Assembly: GCA_910588455.1 (NCBI GenBank)
Contig: CAJUPG010000005.1
Location: forward strand, 1-52,671
From: an uncultured Oscillospiraceae bacterium
Lineage (GTDB): Bacteria; Bacillota; Clostridia; Oscillospirales; Oscillospiraceae
Length of the DNA: 52,671 bases
Direction of reading: 5' to 3'
Position 1 is the first letter of the stretch. Each line of letters begins with the position of its first letter. Below, piece after piece: positions 1 through 7,871 of this stretch. The notes beneath the pieces are model-generated. The model saw only the letters and a list, made by a program, of their open reading frames with translations. It did not search any database and was not told the origin of the DNA. The translations under genes and the position numbers were made by a program.

Positions 1-670
1 GGGGGGGGACGTTGGCCACGGTGCCCTCCAGAATCTTCAGCAGGGCCTGCTGCACACCCTCGCCAGACACGTCCCGGGTGATGGAGGTGTTCTCGCTCTT
101 CCGGGCGCATTTGTCCATCTCGTCAATGTAGATAATGCCCCGCTCGGCCAGGTCGATGTCATAGTCGGCGGCCTGGACCAGCCGCAGCAGGATGTTTTCC
201 ACATCGTCGCCCACGTAGCCCGCCTCGGTGAGGGTGGTGGCGTCAGCGATGGCAAAGGGGACCTTCAATACCCGGGCCAGGGTCTGGGCGAAGAGGGTTT
301 TGCCGCAGCCGGTGGGACCCAGGAGCAGGATGTTGCTCTTTTGCAGCTCCACCTCCTCCGCGCCGCCGAAGTAGATGCGCTTATAGTGGTTGTATACTGC
401 CACGGACAGAGCCACCTTCGCCGCTTCCTGGCCGATGATATACTGGTCCAGCACCTGATGAATCTCTTTCGGCGTGGGGATTACGTCGGGCATATCCTCG
501 TCCAGAAGGGGTTCGTCCAAATCAAAGCCGTCGTCCAGAATGCCCATGCACAGCTGTACGCACTCATTGCAGATATACGCACCGGGGCCGGCGATCAGCC
601 GCTTGACCTGATCCTGGTGCTTGCCGCAGAAGGAACAGCGAATGGACCGTTTTTCGTCATTTCGTGCCAT
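1..670 (-). CDS. clpX: ClpX, ATP-dependent protease unfoldase subunit (C-terminus beyond window)
   Basis: ClpX is the AAA+ unfoldase that feeds substrates into the ClpP chamber. The visible 223 residues carry the N-terminal zinc-binding domain with Cys12, Cys15, Cys34 and Cys37. A Walker A motif GPTGCGKT follows near residue 115, then a Walker B IIYIDEMDK. The start ATG ends at 670 and is preceded by a GGAGAGG Shine-Dalgarno sequence 7 nt away. The gene runs off the left edge before the end of the AAA module. It lies 80 nt downstream of clpP in the usual tig-clpP-clpX order. Identity is firm; only the length is unknown. Confidence 0.97.
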   Translation of the reverse strand, partial: MARNDEKRSIRCSFCGKHQDQVKRLIAGPGAYICNECVQLCMGILDDGFDLDEPLLDEDMPDVIPTPKEIHQVLDQYIIGQEAAKVALSVAVYNHYKRIYFGGAEEVELQKSNILLLGPTGCGKTLFAQTLARVLKVPFAIADATTLTEAGYVGDDVENILLRLVQAADYDIDLAERGIIYIDEMDKCARKSENTSITRDVSGEGVQQALLKILEGTVANVPP

Positions 671-750
671 GAAAATACCTCTCCGTTCTGGTTGCTTTCA
701 TCGAAAGGAGCGGGGACCGCTTTTGCCGCCCTCGCTCCCTCTGCTCATTC

Positions 751-1332
751 TCAGCGCTTTTCAATCACGCGGTCGATGAGCCCATACTCCAGCGCCTCCT
801 GGGCGCTCATAAAGTTGTCACGCTCCGTGTCCGCGGTGACCACCTCAATGGGTTTGCCCGTATTCTCCGCCAGAATCTGATTCATCCGCTTTTTGATAAT
901 TTCCAGCCGTTTCAGGTGGATGGCCATATCGGTGATCTGGCCCTTGGTGCCGGCGGAGGGCTGGTGAATCATAATCTCCGCGTTGGGCAGGGCCAAACGC
1001 TTGCCCTTGGCACCGGCGGCCAGCAGGAAGGCCCCCATAGACGCCGCCATGCCGATGCAGATGGTGGACACGTCCGCCTTGATGTACTGCATGGTGTCGT
1101 AGATGGCCATACCGGCGGTGACGGAGCCTCCGGGGCTGTTGATATAGAACTGGATTTCCTTGTCCGGGTCCTGGGCCTCCAGGTACAACAGCTGGGCCAC
1201 CACCAGGGAGGCAGTGGTGTCGTTGACTTCCTCCGACAGAAAGATGATGCGGTCATTGAGCAAGCGGGAGAAAATGTCGTAGGAACGCTCCCCCCGGTTG
1301 GTCTGCTCTACTACATAGGGTACTAAGCTCAT
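751..1332 (-). CDS. clpP: ClpP, ATP-dependent Clp protease proteolytic subunit
   Basis: This is the 193-residue serine protease subunit that forms the tetradecameric ClpP barrel and works with ClpX in the cytoplasm. The catalytic triad is visible as Ser98 in GMAASMG, His123 in MIHQPS and Asp172 in TERDNF. The length is standard for the family. An upstream in-frame start would add 15 residues (MGILMLSQPRKGVFS), but the family starts at MSLVPYVVEQ, which is preceded by an AAAGGAG sequence, so I place the start at 1332. No propeptide is evident beyond the first few residues. It sits between tig and clpX. Confidence 0.97.
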   Translation of the reverse strand: MSLVPYVVEQTNRGERSYDIFSRLLNDRIIFLSEEVNDTTASLVVAQLLYLEAQDPDKEIQFYINSPGGSVTAGMAIYDTMQYIKADVSTICIGMAASMGAFLLAAGAKGKRLALPNAEIMIHQPSAGTKGQITDMAIHLKRLEIIKKRMNQILAENTGKPIEVVTADTERDNFMSAQEALEYGLIDRVIEKR

Positions 1333-1366
1333 AGAAAATACTCCTTTTCGGGGCTGTGATAGCATA

Positions 1367-1395
1367 AGTATACCCACTTGCCCCCAGGCTATAAC
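1367..1395 (-). promoter_or_regulatory. Possible promoter of clpP
   Basis: On the minus strand GTTATA and TATACT are separated by 17 nt, 35 nt before the clpP start and just after the end of tig. The -10 is good and the -35 is poor, so clpP may instead depend mainly on read-through from tig. Confidence 0.35.
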
Positions 1396-1401
1396 CGAAA
1401 A

Positions 1402-2793
1402 TTACTCCTTGGGCTCCTCCGGAGCCTCCTCGGTCTTTTTCTTCCGGGTAGTCCGCTTCCGGGCGGGCTTCTTCTCCTCGGCGGGGGCGGCCTCTTCCGC
1501 CTTCTCCTCCACCGGGGGCTCGCCCACCTTGGCGCTGGACATCACAATTTCATTGGCCTTCTTCAGCCGCAGGTCCCGGACCAGATCCACCTCGGGCACA
1601 GCGGCCTTCACCTGGTCCGCCTCCATGCCGTAGGCTCCGGCCAGACGCTGAATCTCTGCGTCAAGCTCCTCCTGGGAGATCTCAATGTTCTCCAGCTTGG
1701 CCACGGCCTCCAGAGCCAGCTCGGCCTGGACCTGCCGCAGGGCGGCGGGCTGTACAGAGGCGCGCATAACCTGCTCATTCATGCCCATGACCTTCATGTA
1801 GTCTTCCATGCTCAGGCCCTGGGAGCGCATACGCATGGCGTAGTCGTCCATAATGCGGTCGGTCTGGATGCGGACCATGGCATCGGGAATCTCGCATTCC
1901 ATGTGGGCCACCAGCTGCTCCATCACGCCGTTCTGGAAGTCCTGCTCTGCCTGGAGCTCCCGGCGGGCCTTCAGCTTCTCGCCCAGATCCGCTTTGAGCG
2001 CGGCCAGGGTCTCGAACTCGGAAACGTCCTTGGCAAACTCATCGTCCACCTCAGGTACCTGGGACTCCTTGGCCTCTTTCACCTTTACCTTAAATACCAC
2101 CGGCTTGCCGGCCAGCTCGGGCACATAGTCCTCGGGGAAGGTGATGTCCAGGTCCTTCTCGTCGCCGGCCTTCAGGCCCACCAGCTGTTCCTCGAAGCCG
2201 GGGACGAAGGAACCGGAGCCCAGTTCCAGACTGTAATTCTCGCCCTTGCCGCCCTCGAAAGGAGTGCCGTTGTCAAAGCCCTCAAAGTCGATGACGGCGG
2301 TATCGCCCATAGCCAGGGGGCGCTCCACGCTGACCAGACGGGTGGCCCGGTCAATCAGGGGCTTCAGCTCACCCTCGATATCCTCGTCGGTGACGGTTAC
2401 CTCTGCCTTGGGGGCCATCAGCTCCTTGTACTGGCTGACAGTGGCCTCGGGCCGCACGGAAACCAGAGCCAGGAATGTAAAGCCATTCTCCTTGCTGGCA
2501 TCCAGCACCTCTACCTGGGGATAGCCCACATCGTCCAGCCCCTGCTCCTTTACCGCCGCCTCATAGGCTTCGGGGTACAGAGCGTTGATGGCGTCGTCAT
2601 AGAACACGCCTGTGCCGTACATCCCCTCCAGAATCTTCCGGGGGGCCTTGCCCCGGCGGAACCCGGGCACGGACAGCTTGCTGCGGTTTTTCAGGTAAGC
2701 AGCCTGGACGGCGGCCTCAAAGGCCTCCGCGTCCACCTGGATGGTGAGCGCGACGACGCTCTTTTCCTTCTTTTCCACATTGGTAACCTTCAT
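1402..2793 (-). CDS. tig: Trigger factor, ribosome-associated chaperone
   Basis: Trigger factor binds the ribosome exit tunnel and shields nascent chains. The 463-residue protein has the N-terminal ribosome-binding domain with the signature loop GFRRGKAP at 44-51. A FKBP-type PPIase domain follows at about 165-250, then the helical C-terminal chaperone domain. The last 35 or so residues are a low-complexity tail rich in Lys, Arg, Glu, Ala and Pro that goes beyond the E. coli protein. The start has an AGGAGGAAAA Shine-Dalgarno sequence. It heads a tig-clpP-clpX cluster, which links folding and degradation of new proteins. Confidence 0.97.
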   Translation of the reverse strand: MKVTNVEKKEKSVVALTIQVDAEAFEAAVQAAYLKNRSKLSVPGFRRGKAPRKILEGMYGTGVFYDDAINALYPEAYEAAVKEQGLDDVGYPQVEVLDASKENGFTFLALVSVRPEATVSQYKELMAPKAEVTVTDEDIEGELKPLIDRATRLVSVERPLAMGDTAVIDFEGFDNGTPFEGGKGENYSLELGSGSFVPGFEEQLVGLKAGDEKDLDITFPEDYVPELAGKPVVFKVKVKEAKESQVPEVDDEFAKDVSEFETLAALKADLGEKLKARRELQAEQDFQNGVMEQLVAHMECEIPDAMVRIQTDRIMDDYAMRMRSQGLSMEDYMKVMGMNEQVMRASVQPAALRQVQAELALEAVAKLENIEISQEELDAEIQRLAGAYGMEADQVKAAVPEVDLVRDLRLKKANEIVMSSAKVGEPPVEEKAEEAAPAEEKKPARKRTTRKKKTEEAPEEPKE

Positions 2794-2824
2794 ATATTTT
2801 TCCTCCTGTATAGTCCTGCGTTGT

Positions 2825-2833
2825 ATTCTAGCA
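2825..2833 (-). promoter_or_regulatory. Extended -10 promoter element of tig
   Basis: The minus strand reads TGCTAGAAT, an extended -10 (TGn-TAGAAT), 32 nt upstream of the tig ATG. No good -35 hexamer lies 17 nt further up (TGGTAA), which is common for extended -10 promoters. Confidence 0.5.
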
Positions 2834-2871
2834 GATAACCTTTGATTTTACCAGTCTAAATTTGGAATTTT

Positions 2872-3555
2872 TCAAAAGATTTTCAAGGGACGGAACCCCA
2901 GGTAGTCGGCGGACACCAGCGCGTAATCCACGCTTCCCTGCCGCCCCGTCACAGCCAGCCGGTGGCTCCCCCCGTGGAGGTGGCCGTAAAAGCACCGGGA
3001 CACCCCATAGCGCTCCAGCAGCTCCAAAATCTCCGGACAGCGGTAGCCTTGGTAGAGGGGCGGATAGTGGAGAAAGCAAAGCTTTTCCCGCTCCCCCGCC
3101 GCTTTAAGGGATGCCTCCAGCCGGATCAGCTCCCGATGAAAGATTTTCGCGCTGTGCTCCCCCCGCTCCTCCTCGTAGAACCAGCCCCGGGTACCGCACA
3201 GGGCCACATCCCCGCAGAGCTGGCAGTTGTTATGGAGGATGCGCAGGGTTTGGAACCCCTGGGCGGCAAAAAAACCGTTCATTTTGGCGGCTGTGTTCCA
3301 CCAATAGTCATGGTTGCCTTTGAGGAGGATCTTTTCCCCGGGCAGGCTGTCCAGAAAGGCGAAGTCCTCCCGGGCGTCCTCCAGGCTCATGGCCCAGGAC
3401 ACGTCTCCGCACACAACGGTCACATCCTCCGGCTCCAGGGCCGCAAAGCCCTCCCGGAGCTTGTCCACGTAGCCCTCCCACCGCCCGCCGAACACGTCCA
3501 TGGGCTTGTCCGTCCCCAGAGACAGGTGGGTATCTCCAATGGCGTACAGGGACAT
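2872..3555 (-). CDS. Calcineurin-like metallophosphoesterase
   Basis: The 227-residue cytoplasmic protein shows the dimetal phosphoesterase motifs in order: GDTH at 7-10, GD at 50-51 in VVCGDVSWA, GNHD at 80-83, a later His in CFLHYPP, and GHLHGG near 193. These residues bind two metal ions that activate water for phosphoester hydrolysis. The physiological substrate cannot be read from sequence; relatives act on nucleotides, cyclic nucleotides or nucleic acids. The gene follows thrC by 5 nt and is probably co-transcribed with it, but that does not indicate a role in threonine synthesis. Confidence 0.88.
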   Translation of the reverse strand: MSLYAIGDTHLSLGTDKPMDVFGGRWEGYVDKLREGFAALEPEDVTVVCGDVSWAMSLEDAREDFAFLDSLPGEKILLKGNHDYWWNTAAKMNGFFAAQGFQTLRILHNNCQLCGDVALCGTRGWFYEEERGEHSAKIFHRELIRLEASLKAAGEREKLCFLHYPPLYQGYRCPEILELLERYGVSRCFYGHLHGGSHRLAVTGRQGSVDYALVSADYLGFRPLKIF

Positions 3556-3560
3556 GGGCC

Positions 3561-5045
3561 TTACTCCAGCAGACCGCGGACCGCATCCACCAGACTGTCC
3601 TTCTCCACCACCTGGGTAAAGCGGACCTTCTTATCCCGCAGGCCCGCCAGAGGCGCGGGAACAGGCAGCCCGGTGCGGCCCGCCAGAGCGTCCAGCAGAT
3701 CCAGACCCTCCCCCTGGGCTGGGGCTCCGATGCCCTCCAGTACGCTGTCGCAGAACTTGAAGGGGCTGGCGGTGGACACCACCAGGGCGGTGGTAGCATC
3801 GCCGGTTTCCTGCCGGTACTGGTCCAGTGCGTCAAAGGCCACGGCGGTATGGGGGTCGATTAAGTAGTCAAACCGGCTGTAAATCTGGCCAATTACCCGC
3901 TTGGTCTGGCTGTCGTCGCAGCAGTAGCCGGCAAACAGCCGCTGAAGCTTCCCATGCACCCGGGCGGAGATCTGATAGCTCCCCTGCTGATTGAGCAGCT
4001 TCATATAGTCCCGGACCTCCTGGTCGCTCTGGGTGAGGGACAGCAGCAGCCGCTCCAGATTGCTGGAAATCAGAATATCCATGGAGGGCGAACAGGTCTG
4101 GTAGAAGGTACGGCCCTTGTTGTACACGCCGGTGCGCAGGAAATCCGTCAGCACGTTGTTTTGGTTGGAGGCGCAGATCAGTTTTTGGATGGGCACCCCC
4201 ATGTCCCGGGCGTAGTAGGCCGCCAGAATGTTGCCGAAGTTGCCCGTAGGCACACATACATTGATGGGCTGGCCGGACTCCACCTCTCCGTCCCGGAGCA
4301 GGTCGCAGTAGGCGGAGATATAGTACACCAGCTGGGGCAGCACCCGGCCCCAGTTGATGGAGTTGGCGCTGGAAAAGAAGTAGCCCTGCTTTGCCAGTTC
4401 CAGCCGCAGGCTTTCGTCGGAGAAGAGCTGCTTCACACCGCTTTGGGCGTCGTCAAAGTTGCCCTTGACCGCGCACACCGCCACGTTGCCCCCCTCCTGG
4501 GTAACCATTTGCAGCTGCTGGACCTGGGATACCCCATCCTTGGGATAGAAAACCAGAATCCGGGTCCGGGATACGTCCCGGAATCCCTCCAGAGCCCCCT
4601 TGCCCGTGTCTCCGGAAGTGGCCACCAGGATGCACACGGTCTTATCCTCCTCCAGCTTGGTCAGTGAGCCGGTAAGCAGGTGGGGCAGCATTTGCAGGGC
4701 CATGTCCTTAAAAGCGCAGGTGGGTCCGTGCCAAAGCTCCAGACAGTGGGTTTCCCGGTCCAGCTTGTGGACGGGAGCCACGGCGGGGGTGTCGAACTTC
4801 TCCGGGCCGTAGGCCGCGTTGGCGAAGTCGGTGAGTTCCTTGACGGAAAACTCATCCAAAAACAGCTTCATGATGTACACAGCCCGCTGCTGGTAGGACA
4901 TACTCTTCAAGTCCTCCAGCGCGCTTCGGGGCAGCTTGGGGATGTAGGCCGGGGTAATCAGGCCGCCATCCGGTGCCAATCCCTGGGCGATGGCCTGGGA
5001 TGCCGAATATTGACGCTCTTTATTTCGGGTACTGATGTATTGCAT
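3561..5045 (-). CDS. thrC: Threonine synthase
   Basis: Threonine synthase converts O-phosphohomoserine to L-threonine using pyridoxal phosphate. The 494-residue length fits the longer, fungal/enterobacterial-type family. The N-terminal YISTRNK opening and the PLP-lysine motif TCAFKDMALQ (Lys113) are visible. A Gly-rich phosphate-binding loop (VATSGDTGKGAL) and VCVPTGNFGN are further family motifs. It is the first gene after a good promoter at 5109-5137 and is followed closely by a metallophosphoesterase. No other threonine genes are in the window, and I see no T-box or leader peptide in the short 5' region. Confidence 0.95.
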   Translation of the reverse strand: MQYISTRNKERQYSASQAIAQGLAPDGGLITPAYIPKLPRSALEDLKSMSYQQRAVYIMKLFLDEFSVKELTDFANAAYGPEKFDTPAVAPVHKLDRETHCLELWHGPTCAFKDMALQMLPHLLTGSLTKLEEDKTVCILVATSGDTGKGALEGFRDVSRTRILVFYPKDGVSQVQQLQMVTQEGGNVAVCAVKGNFDDAQSGVKQLFSDESLRLELAKQGYFFSSANSINWGRVLPQLVYYISAYCDLLRDGEVESGQPINVCVPTGNFGNILAAYYARDMGVPIQKLICASNQNNVLTDFLRTGVYNKGRTFYQTCSPSMDILISSNLERLLLSLTQSDQEVRDYMKLLNQQGSYQISARVHGKLQRLFAGYCCDDSQTKRVIGQIYSRFDYLIDPHTAVAFDALDQYRQETGDATTALVVSTASPFKFCDSVLEGIGAPAQGEGLDLLDALAGRTGLPVPAPLAGLRDKKVRFTQVVEKDSLVDAVRGLLE

Positions 5046-5108
5046 TTCTTCTCATTCCTTCTCCGTAATAAAACACTGCCGGGATCCCTGGGAATCCTTA
5101 TCTCAGCT

Positions 5109-5137
5109 ATTATGACAGTTTCCCGCCGGAAGGTCAA
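5109..5137 (-). promoter_or_regulatory. Promoter of thrC
   Basis: The minus strand has TTGACC, a 17 nt spacer and CATAAT, close to the vegetative sigma-A consensus. It lies about 60 nt upstream of the thrC ATG, in the gap between thrC and yraN. Confidence 0.8.
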
Positions 5138-5156
5138 GTAAAAAATCGGGAAAATC

Positions 5157-5513
5157 TTAAAAAGCATTCTCCCAAATGCGGATCACTGGATTGAGGGTGT
5201 CCACACCCTGGGAGGCGTAGACCTCTGCCACGTCAAACCGGGGCTGCATCCGGGTGGGGTATTTCATTAAATAGAGTTCAGCGGCGGCCCGGAGCTTGCG
5301 CTGCTTGCTGGGCGTGACGAACTCCCGCGCCTGGGCAAAATTGGCATTTTTTCGCAGCTTTACCTCCACAAAGGCCAGAAATTCCCCGTTTTCCGCCACC
5401 AGATCCAGTTCCCCGAACCGGCACTGCCAGCCTGCCGCCTGGATGCGCCATCCCCGCTGGCGCAGGAAGAACGCCGTCTGCTCCTCCCCCCAGCGGCCCA
5501 ATTCCCGGCTCAC
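5157..5513 (-). CDS. YraN family (UPF0102) nuclease-fold protein
   Basis: This 118-residue protein belongs to the UPF0102/YraN family, which has a PD-(D/E)XK-like fold resembling Holliday-junction resolvases. The hallmark GELDLVA...FVEVK is present at about residues 34-53, together with the N-terminal G..GE..A..FL pattern. Its role in vivo is not established for most members. The start overlaps the end of rnhB by 4 nt, so the two are translationally coupled, an arrangement seen in many bacteria. No clear terminator follows before the thrC promoter region. Confidence 0.88.
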   Translation of the reverse strand: MSRELGRWGEEQTAFFLRQRGWRIQAAGWQCRFGELDLVAENGEFLAFVEVKLRKNANFAQAREFVTPSKQRKLRAAAELYLMKYPTRMQPRFDVAEVYASQGVDTLNPVIRIWENAF

Positions 5514-6109
5514 AGTTTTTTCAGGAAGCTCCTGCGGTGGACCGGACTGGGCCCAAATTCCCGCAGGCGCGTATAGTGCAGCTTGGTCCCGTAGCCCTTG
5601 TGGGCCTCGAAGCCATACTGGGGGTACTCCCTGGCCAGCTCCAGCATAAAGCGGTCCCGACTGACCTTGGCCAGAACAGACGCAGCGGCGATAGAAACTG
5701 ACAAGGAATCTCCCTTTACAATCAGCTCGTGGGCTGTCTTTAGGGCGAAGCTTTTGCCCTTATCCCGGTTGCCGTCCACCAGGGCGAAGTCCGGCGCAGG
5801 GGCCAGGCCGTCAATCGCCAGCTGCATGGCCTTGAGCCGGGCGCTTAAAATGTCAGTTTGGTCAATTTCCTCCGGGCTGACGGACGCAATGGACCAGGCC
5901 AGGGCCTTTTCCTGAATTTTGGGGAAGAGGGCCTCCCGCTTTTTTTCCGTCAGTTTTTTGGAGTCGTCCAGCCCTGGCAGCTCCACGCCCATAGGCAGAA
6001 TCACCGCCGCCGCGTATACCGGCCCCGCCAAGGGGCCGGCCCCCGCCTCGTCGCAGCCGCAAACCCGTGTATAGCCCCCACGGCGAGCCCTCTCTTCATA
6101 CTCCCACAT
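5510..6109 (-). CDS. rnhB: Ribonuclease HII
   Basis: RNase HII cuts RNA in RNA-DNA hybrids and starts removal of single ribonucleotides misincorporated in DNA. The 199-residue protein has the catalytic N-terminal motif CDEAGAGPLAGPV and the later ALVDGN and AAASVLAKVSRD motifs that supply the acidic residues. The usual DEAGRGPLAGPV Arg is Ala here, so the substrate-sensing GRG becomes GAG. The start overlaps the end of rbgA by 14 nt. This rplS-rbgA-rnhB grouping is conserved in Firmicutes. Confidence 0.95.
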   Translation of the reverse strand: MWEYEERARRGGYTRVCGCDEAGAGPLAGPVYAAAVILPMGVELPGLDDSKKLTEKKREALFPKIQEKALAWSIASVSPEEIDQTDILSARLKAMQLAIDGLAPAPDFALVDGNRDKGKSFALKTAHELIVKGDSLSVSIAAASVLAKVSRDRFMLELAREYPQYGFEAHKGYGTKLHYTRLREFGPSPVHRRSFLKKL

Positions 6110-6977
6110 CTTGGGGTACCTCCAATGTAAAGCGTCCTAGCTTGCCGCCACGGTACTCGTCCAAAAGCACCCGGGCCATCCGCTCCGTGTCCAGCTCCCC
6201 GCCGGAAATCCGCATCCCCCGCTTTTGGGCGCACAGCTCCAGCAGCCGGTAGCCGTAGGCTACGTCATTTTCTTCCTCCTCCCGCCGGGGGACCTCCGCC
6301 AGCTTATAGGCGGAGAGGGCGGCCGGGTAGCGGTCTCCCAGCAGAGCCATAAAATGGCACCCCAGCGTCTCCACATCCATTACGTCGTCCTTCACCGCTC
6401 CCGTGAAAGCCAGCAGCATCCCGGTGGTCTCGTCCTCAAACTTGGGCCAGAGAATCCCTGGCGTGTCCAGCAGGTCCAGGGTACTGTCCACATTCACCCA
6501 CTGTTTCCCCCGGGTCACACCGGGGCGGTCGCTGGTTTTGGCGGATTTTTTCCGGGCCACCTTATTGATGAAGGTGGATTTGCCCACATTGGGCACCCCC
6601 ACTACCATAGCCCGCACCGGACGGCCCACCTGTCCCTTCTCCCGCCAGCGGGCGATCTGCTCCTTTAGAGCCTCATTCACTGTAATGGAAAACTGCTTTA
6701 CGCCTTTTCCCGTCTTTGCGTCCGTCTCCATCACCCCGCAGCCCTGACGGCGAAAAAAGGCGCTCCAGGCCCGGTTCTGGGCCGGGTCTGCCTGATCCGC
6801 CCGGTTGAGGACAATCAGCCGGGGTTTTCCGGCGCAGATGGCGTCAATGTCCGGATTCCGGCTGGCGGCGGGAATGCGTGCGTCCACAATCTCCGCCACG
6901 ATGTCCACATATTTCAGATCCGCCTCGATTTGCCGGCGGGTCTTGGTCATGTGCCCGGGATACCACTGGATATTCAT
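6096..6977 (-). CDS. rbgA: RbgA (YlqF), circularly permuted GTPase for 50S assembly
   Basis: RbgA is an essential GTPase for late assembly of the 50S subunit in Firmicutes. The 293-residue protein opens with IQWYPGHMTKT, the family signature that carries the catalytic His. The G motifs are permuted as expected: NRAD (G4) comes first, then GVPNVGKST (G1), then DTPG (G3). A C-terminal helical RNA-binding domain follows. It overlaps the DUF4180 gene by 4 nt and rnhB by 14 nt, and lies downstream of rplS, as in Bacillus. Confidence 0.96.
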   Translation of the reverse strand: MNIQWYPGHMTKTRRQIEADLKYVDIVAEIVDARIPAASRNPDIDAICAGKPRLIVLNRADQADPAQNRAWSAFFRRQGCGVMETDAKTGKGVKQFSITVNEALKEQIARWREKGQVGRPVRAMVVGVPNVGKSTFINKVARKKSAKTSDRPGVTRGKQWVNVDSTLDLLDTPGILWPKFEDETTGMLLAFTGAVKDDVMDVETLGCHFMALLGDRYPAALSAYKLAEVPRREEEENDVAYGYRLLELCAQKRGMRISGGELDTERMARVLLDEYRGGKLGRFTLEVPQDVGV

Positions 6978-7339
6978 AATGTGCCTCCGCTCAACCGCTG
7001 GATGGCCTCCTCCTGGGTTTTGAGGAAAAACACATTTTTCCCCCGCTTGTTGCTCTCAAAGATAAAATCCTTCAGAGGCTTGCTGGTATACTGGGAAAAA
7101 TCCCCGAAAATGGCCGCCCGGATTTGATAGTTGGTCCATTTTTGCAGAATCTCCCCCGCCAGACCGGTGCTCAGCACGAAAAACTCCTCCGGGAAACACT
7201 CCTTGGGGATAGCCAGGTCACCGGTTCCCGCCTCGTGGACGATGTTGACCGCCAGCTCCAGCGCTGCCGAAGGGCTGTCGATGCGCACCGTATTGGACAG
7301 CAGGGCAATTTTATTTCCCTGCTCTATGAGCTGATACAT
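6974..7339 (-). CDS. DUF4180 domain protein
   Basis: The 121-residue cytoplasmic protein matches the DUF4180 family by its overall pattern: an N-terminal MYQLIEQGNKIALL strand, central FFVLSTGLAGEILQKWTNY, and the conserved AIFGDFSQYTSKPLKDFI block. Function is unknown, and no catalytic motif is recognisable. It is preceded by a GGAG Shine-Dalgarno sequence, lies just downstream of the rplS terminator and overlaps rbgA by 4 nt. Its placement between rplS and rbgA is not part of the usual Firmicutes order and may be a lineage-specific insertion. Confidence 0.8.
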   Translation of the reverse strand: MYQLIEQGNKIALLSNTVRIDSPSAALELAVNIVHEAGTGDLAIPKECFPEEFFVLSTGLAGEILQKWTNYQIRAAIFGDFSQYTSKPLKDFIFESNKRGKNVFFLKTQEEAIQRLSGGTL

Positions 7340-7374
7340 AAAAATTTCTCCTTCCGAATGATTCTTGTCATTGT

Positions 7375-7403
7375 AAAAAAGGAGCGGCCCAGCAGGCCGC
7401 TCC
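7375..7403 (-). terminator. Rho-independent terminator after rplS
   Basis: On the minus strand GGAGCGGCC, a 5 nt loop and GGCCGCTCC are followed by TTTTTT. It separates rplS from the downstream DUF4180-rbgA-rnhB genes, which then depend on read-through or another promoter. Confidence 0.9.
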
Positions 7404-7416
7404 TCTTGCTTCTGGA

Positions 7417-7758
7417 TTACAGGGCTTCCTTGACCTTCGCGGCCTTACCCACACGATCACGCAGATAATACAGCTTGGCGCGGCGGACTTTACCGTGGCG
7501 CACAACCTCTACCTTCTCGATGGAAGGCGCGTGCAGGGGGAATACCTTCTCCACGCCGATACCGTAGGAAATACGGCGCACGGTGAAGGACTCCTCGATG
7601 CCGCCATGCTTCTTGGCAATGACGGTGCCCTCAAACACCTGAATACGCTCACGGCTGCCTTCCTTGACCCGGATGTGGACCCGGACGGTGTCGCCGATGG
7701 CCACCTGGGGGGGCTGCTCCTTCATGTAATTTTTGGTAAAAGCCTGCATTAAATCCAT
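7417..7758 (-). CDS. rplS: 50S ribosomal protein L19
   Basis: L19 sits at the interface of the 30S and 50S subunits. The 113-residue length and family motifs are standard: IGDTVRVHIRVKEGSRERIQVFEGTVI, FTVRRISYGIGVEKVFPLHAPSIEKVEVVRHG and the C-terminal RRAKLYYLRDRVGKAAK. The start has an AGGAGGAAAT Shine-Dalgarno sequence. It has its own consensus promoter and a strong terminator, so it forms a mostly monocistronic unit with a leader of about 70 nt that could carry autogenous control. Confidence 0.98.
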   Translation of the reverse strand: MDLMQAFTKNYMKEQPPQVAIGDTVRVHIRVKEGSRERIQVFEGTVIAKKHGGIEESFTVRRISYGIGVEKVFPLHAPSIEKVEVVRHGKVRRAKLYYLRDRVGKAAKVKEAL

Positions 7759-7834
7759 AAAAATTTCCTCCTGTTGTATAGGCGTTCTTGCCGGAAAAAG
7801 GCCGCAGAGGACCGCCCGTTATTCAGACTTACGG

Positions 7835-7863
7835 AGTATACCACATATTTTTACAAAAATCAA
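7835..7863 (-). promoter_or_regulatory. Promoter of rplS
   Basis: The minus strand shows TTGATT, 17 nt and TATACT immediately after the leuB stop codon. It fits a sigma-A promoter and leaves a GC-rich leader of about 70 nt before the rplS start, with a small GGC-AAGAAC-GCC hairpin. Confidence 0.82.
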
Positions 7864-7871
7864 GAGCAATT

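Noticed and set aside
1378..2838. Plus-strand 486-codon open frame
   Set aside because: Antisense shadow of trigger factor, with Leu/Gly/His-rich composition typical of such shadows.
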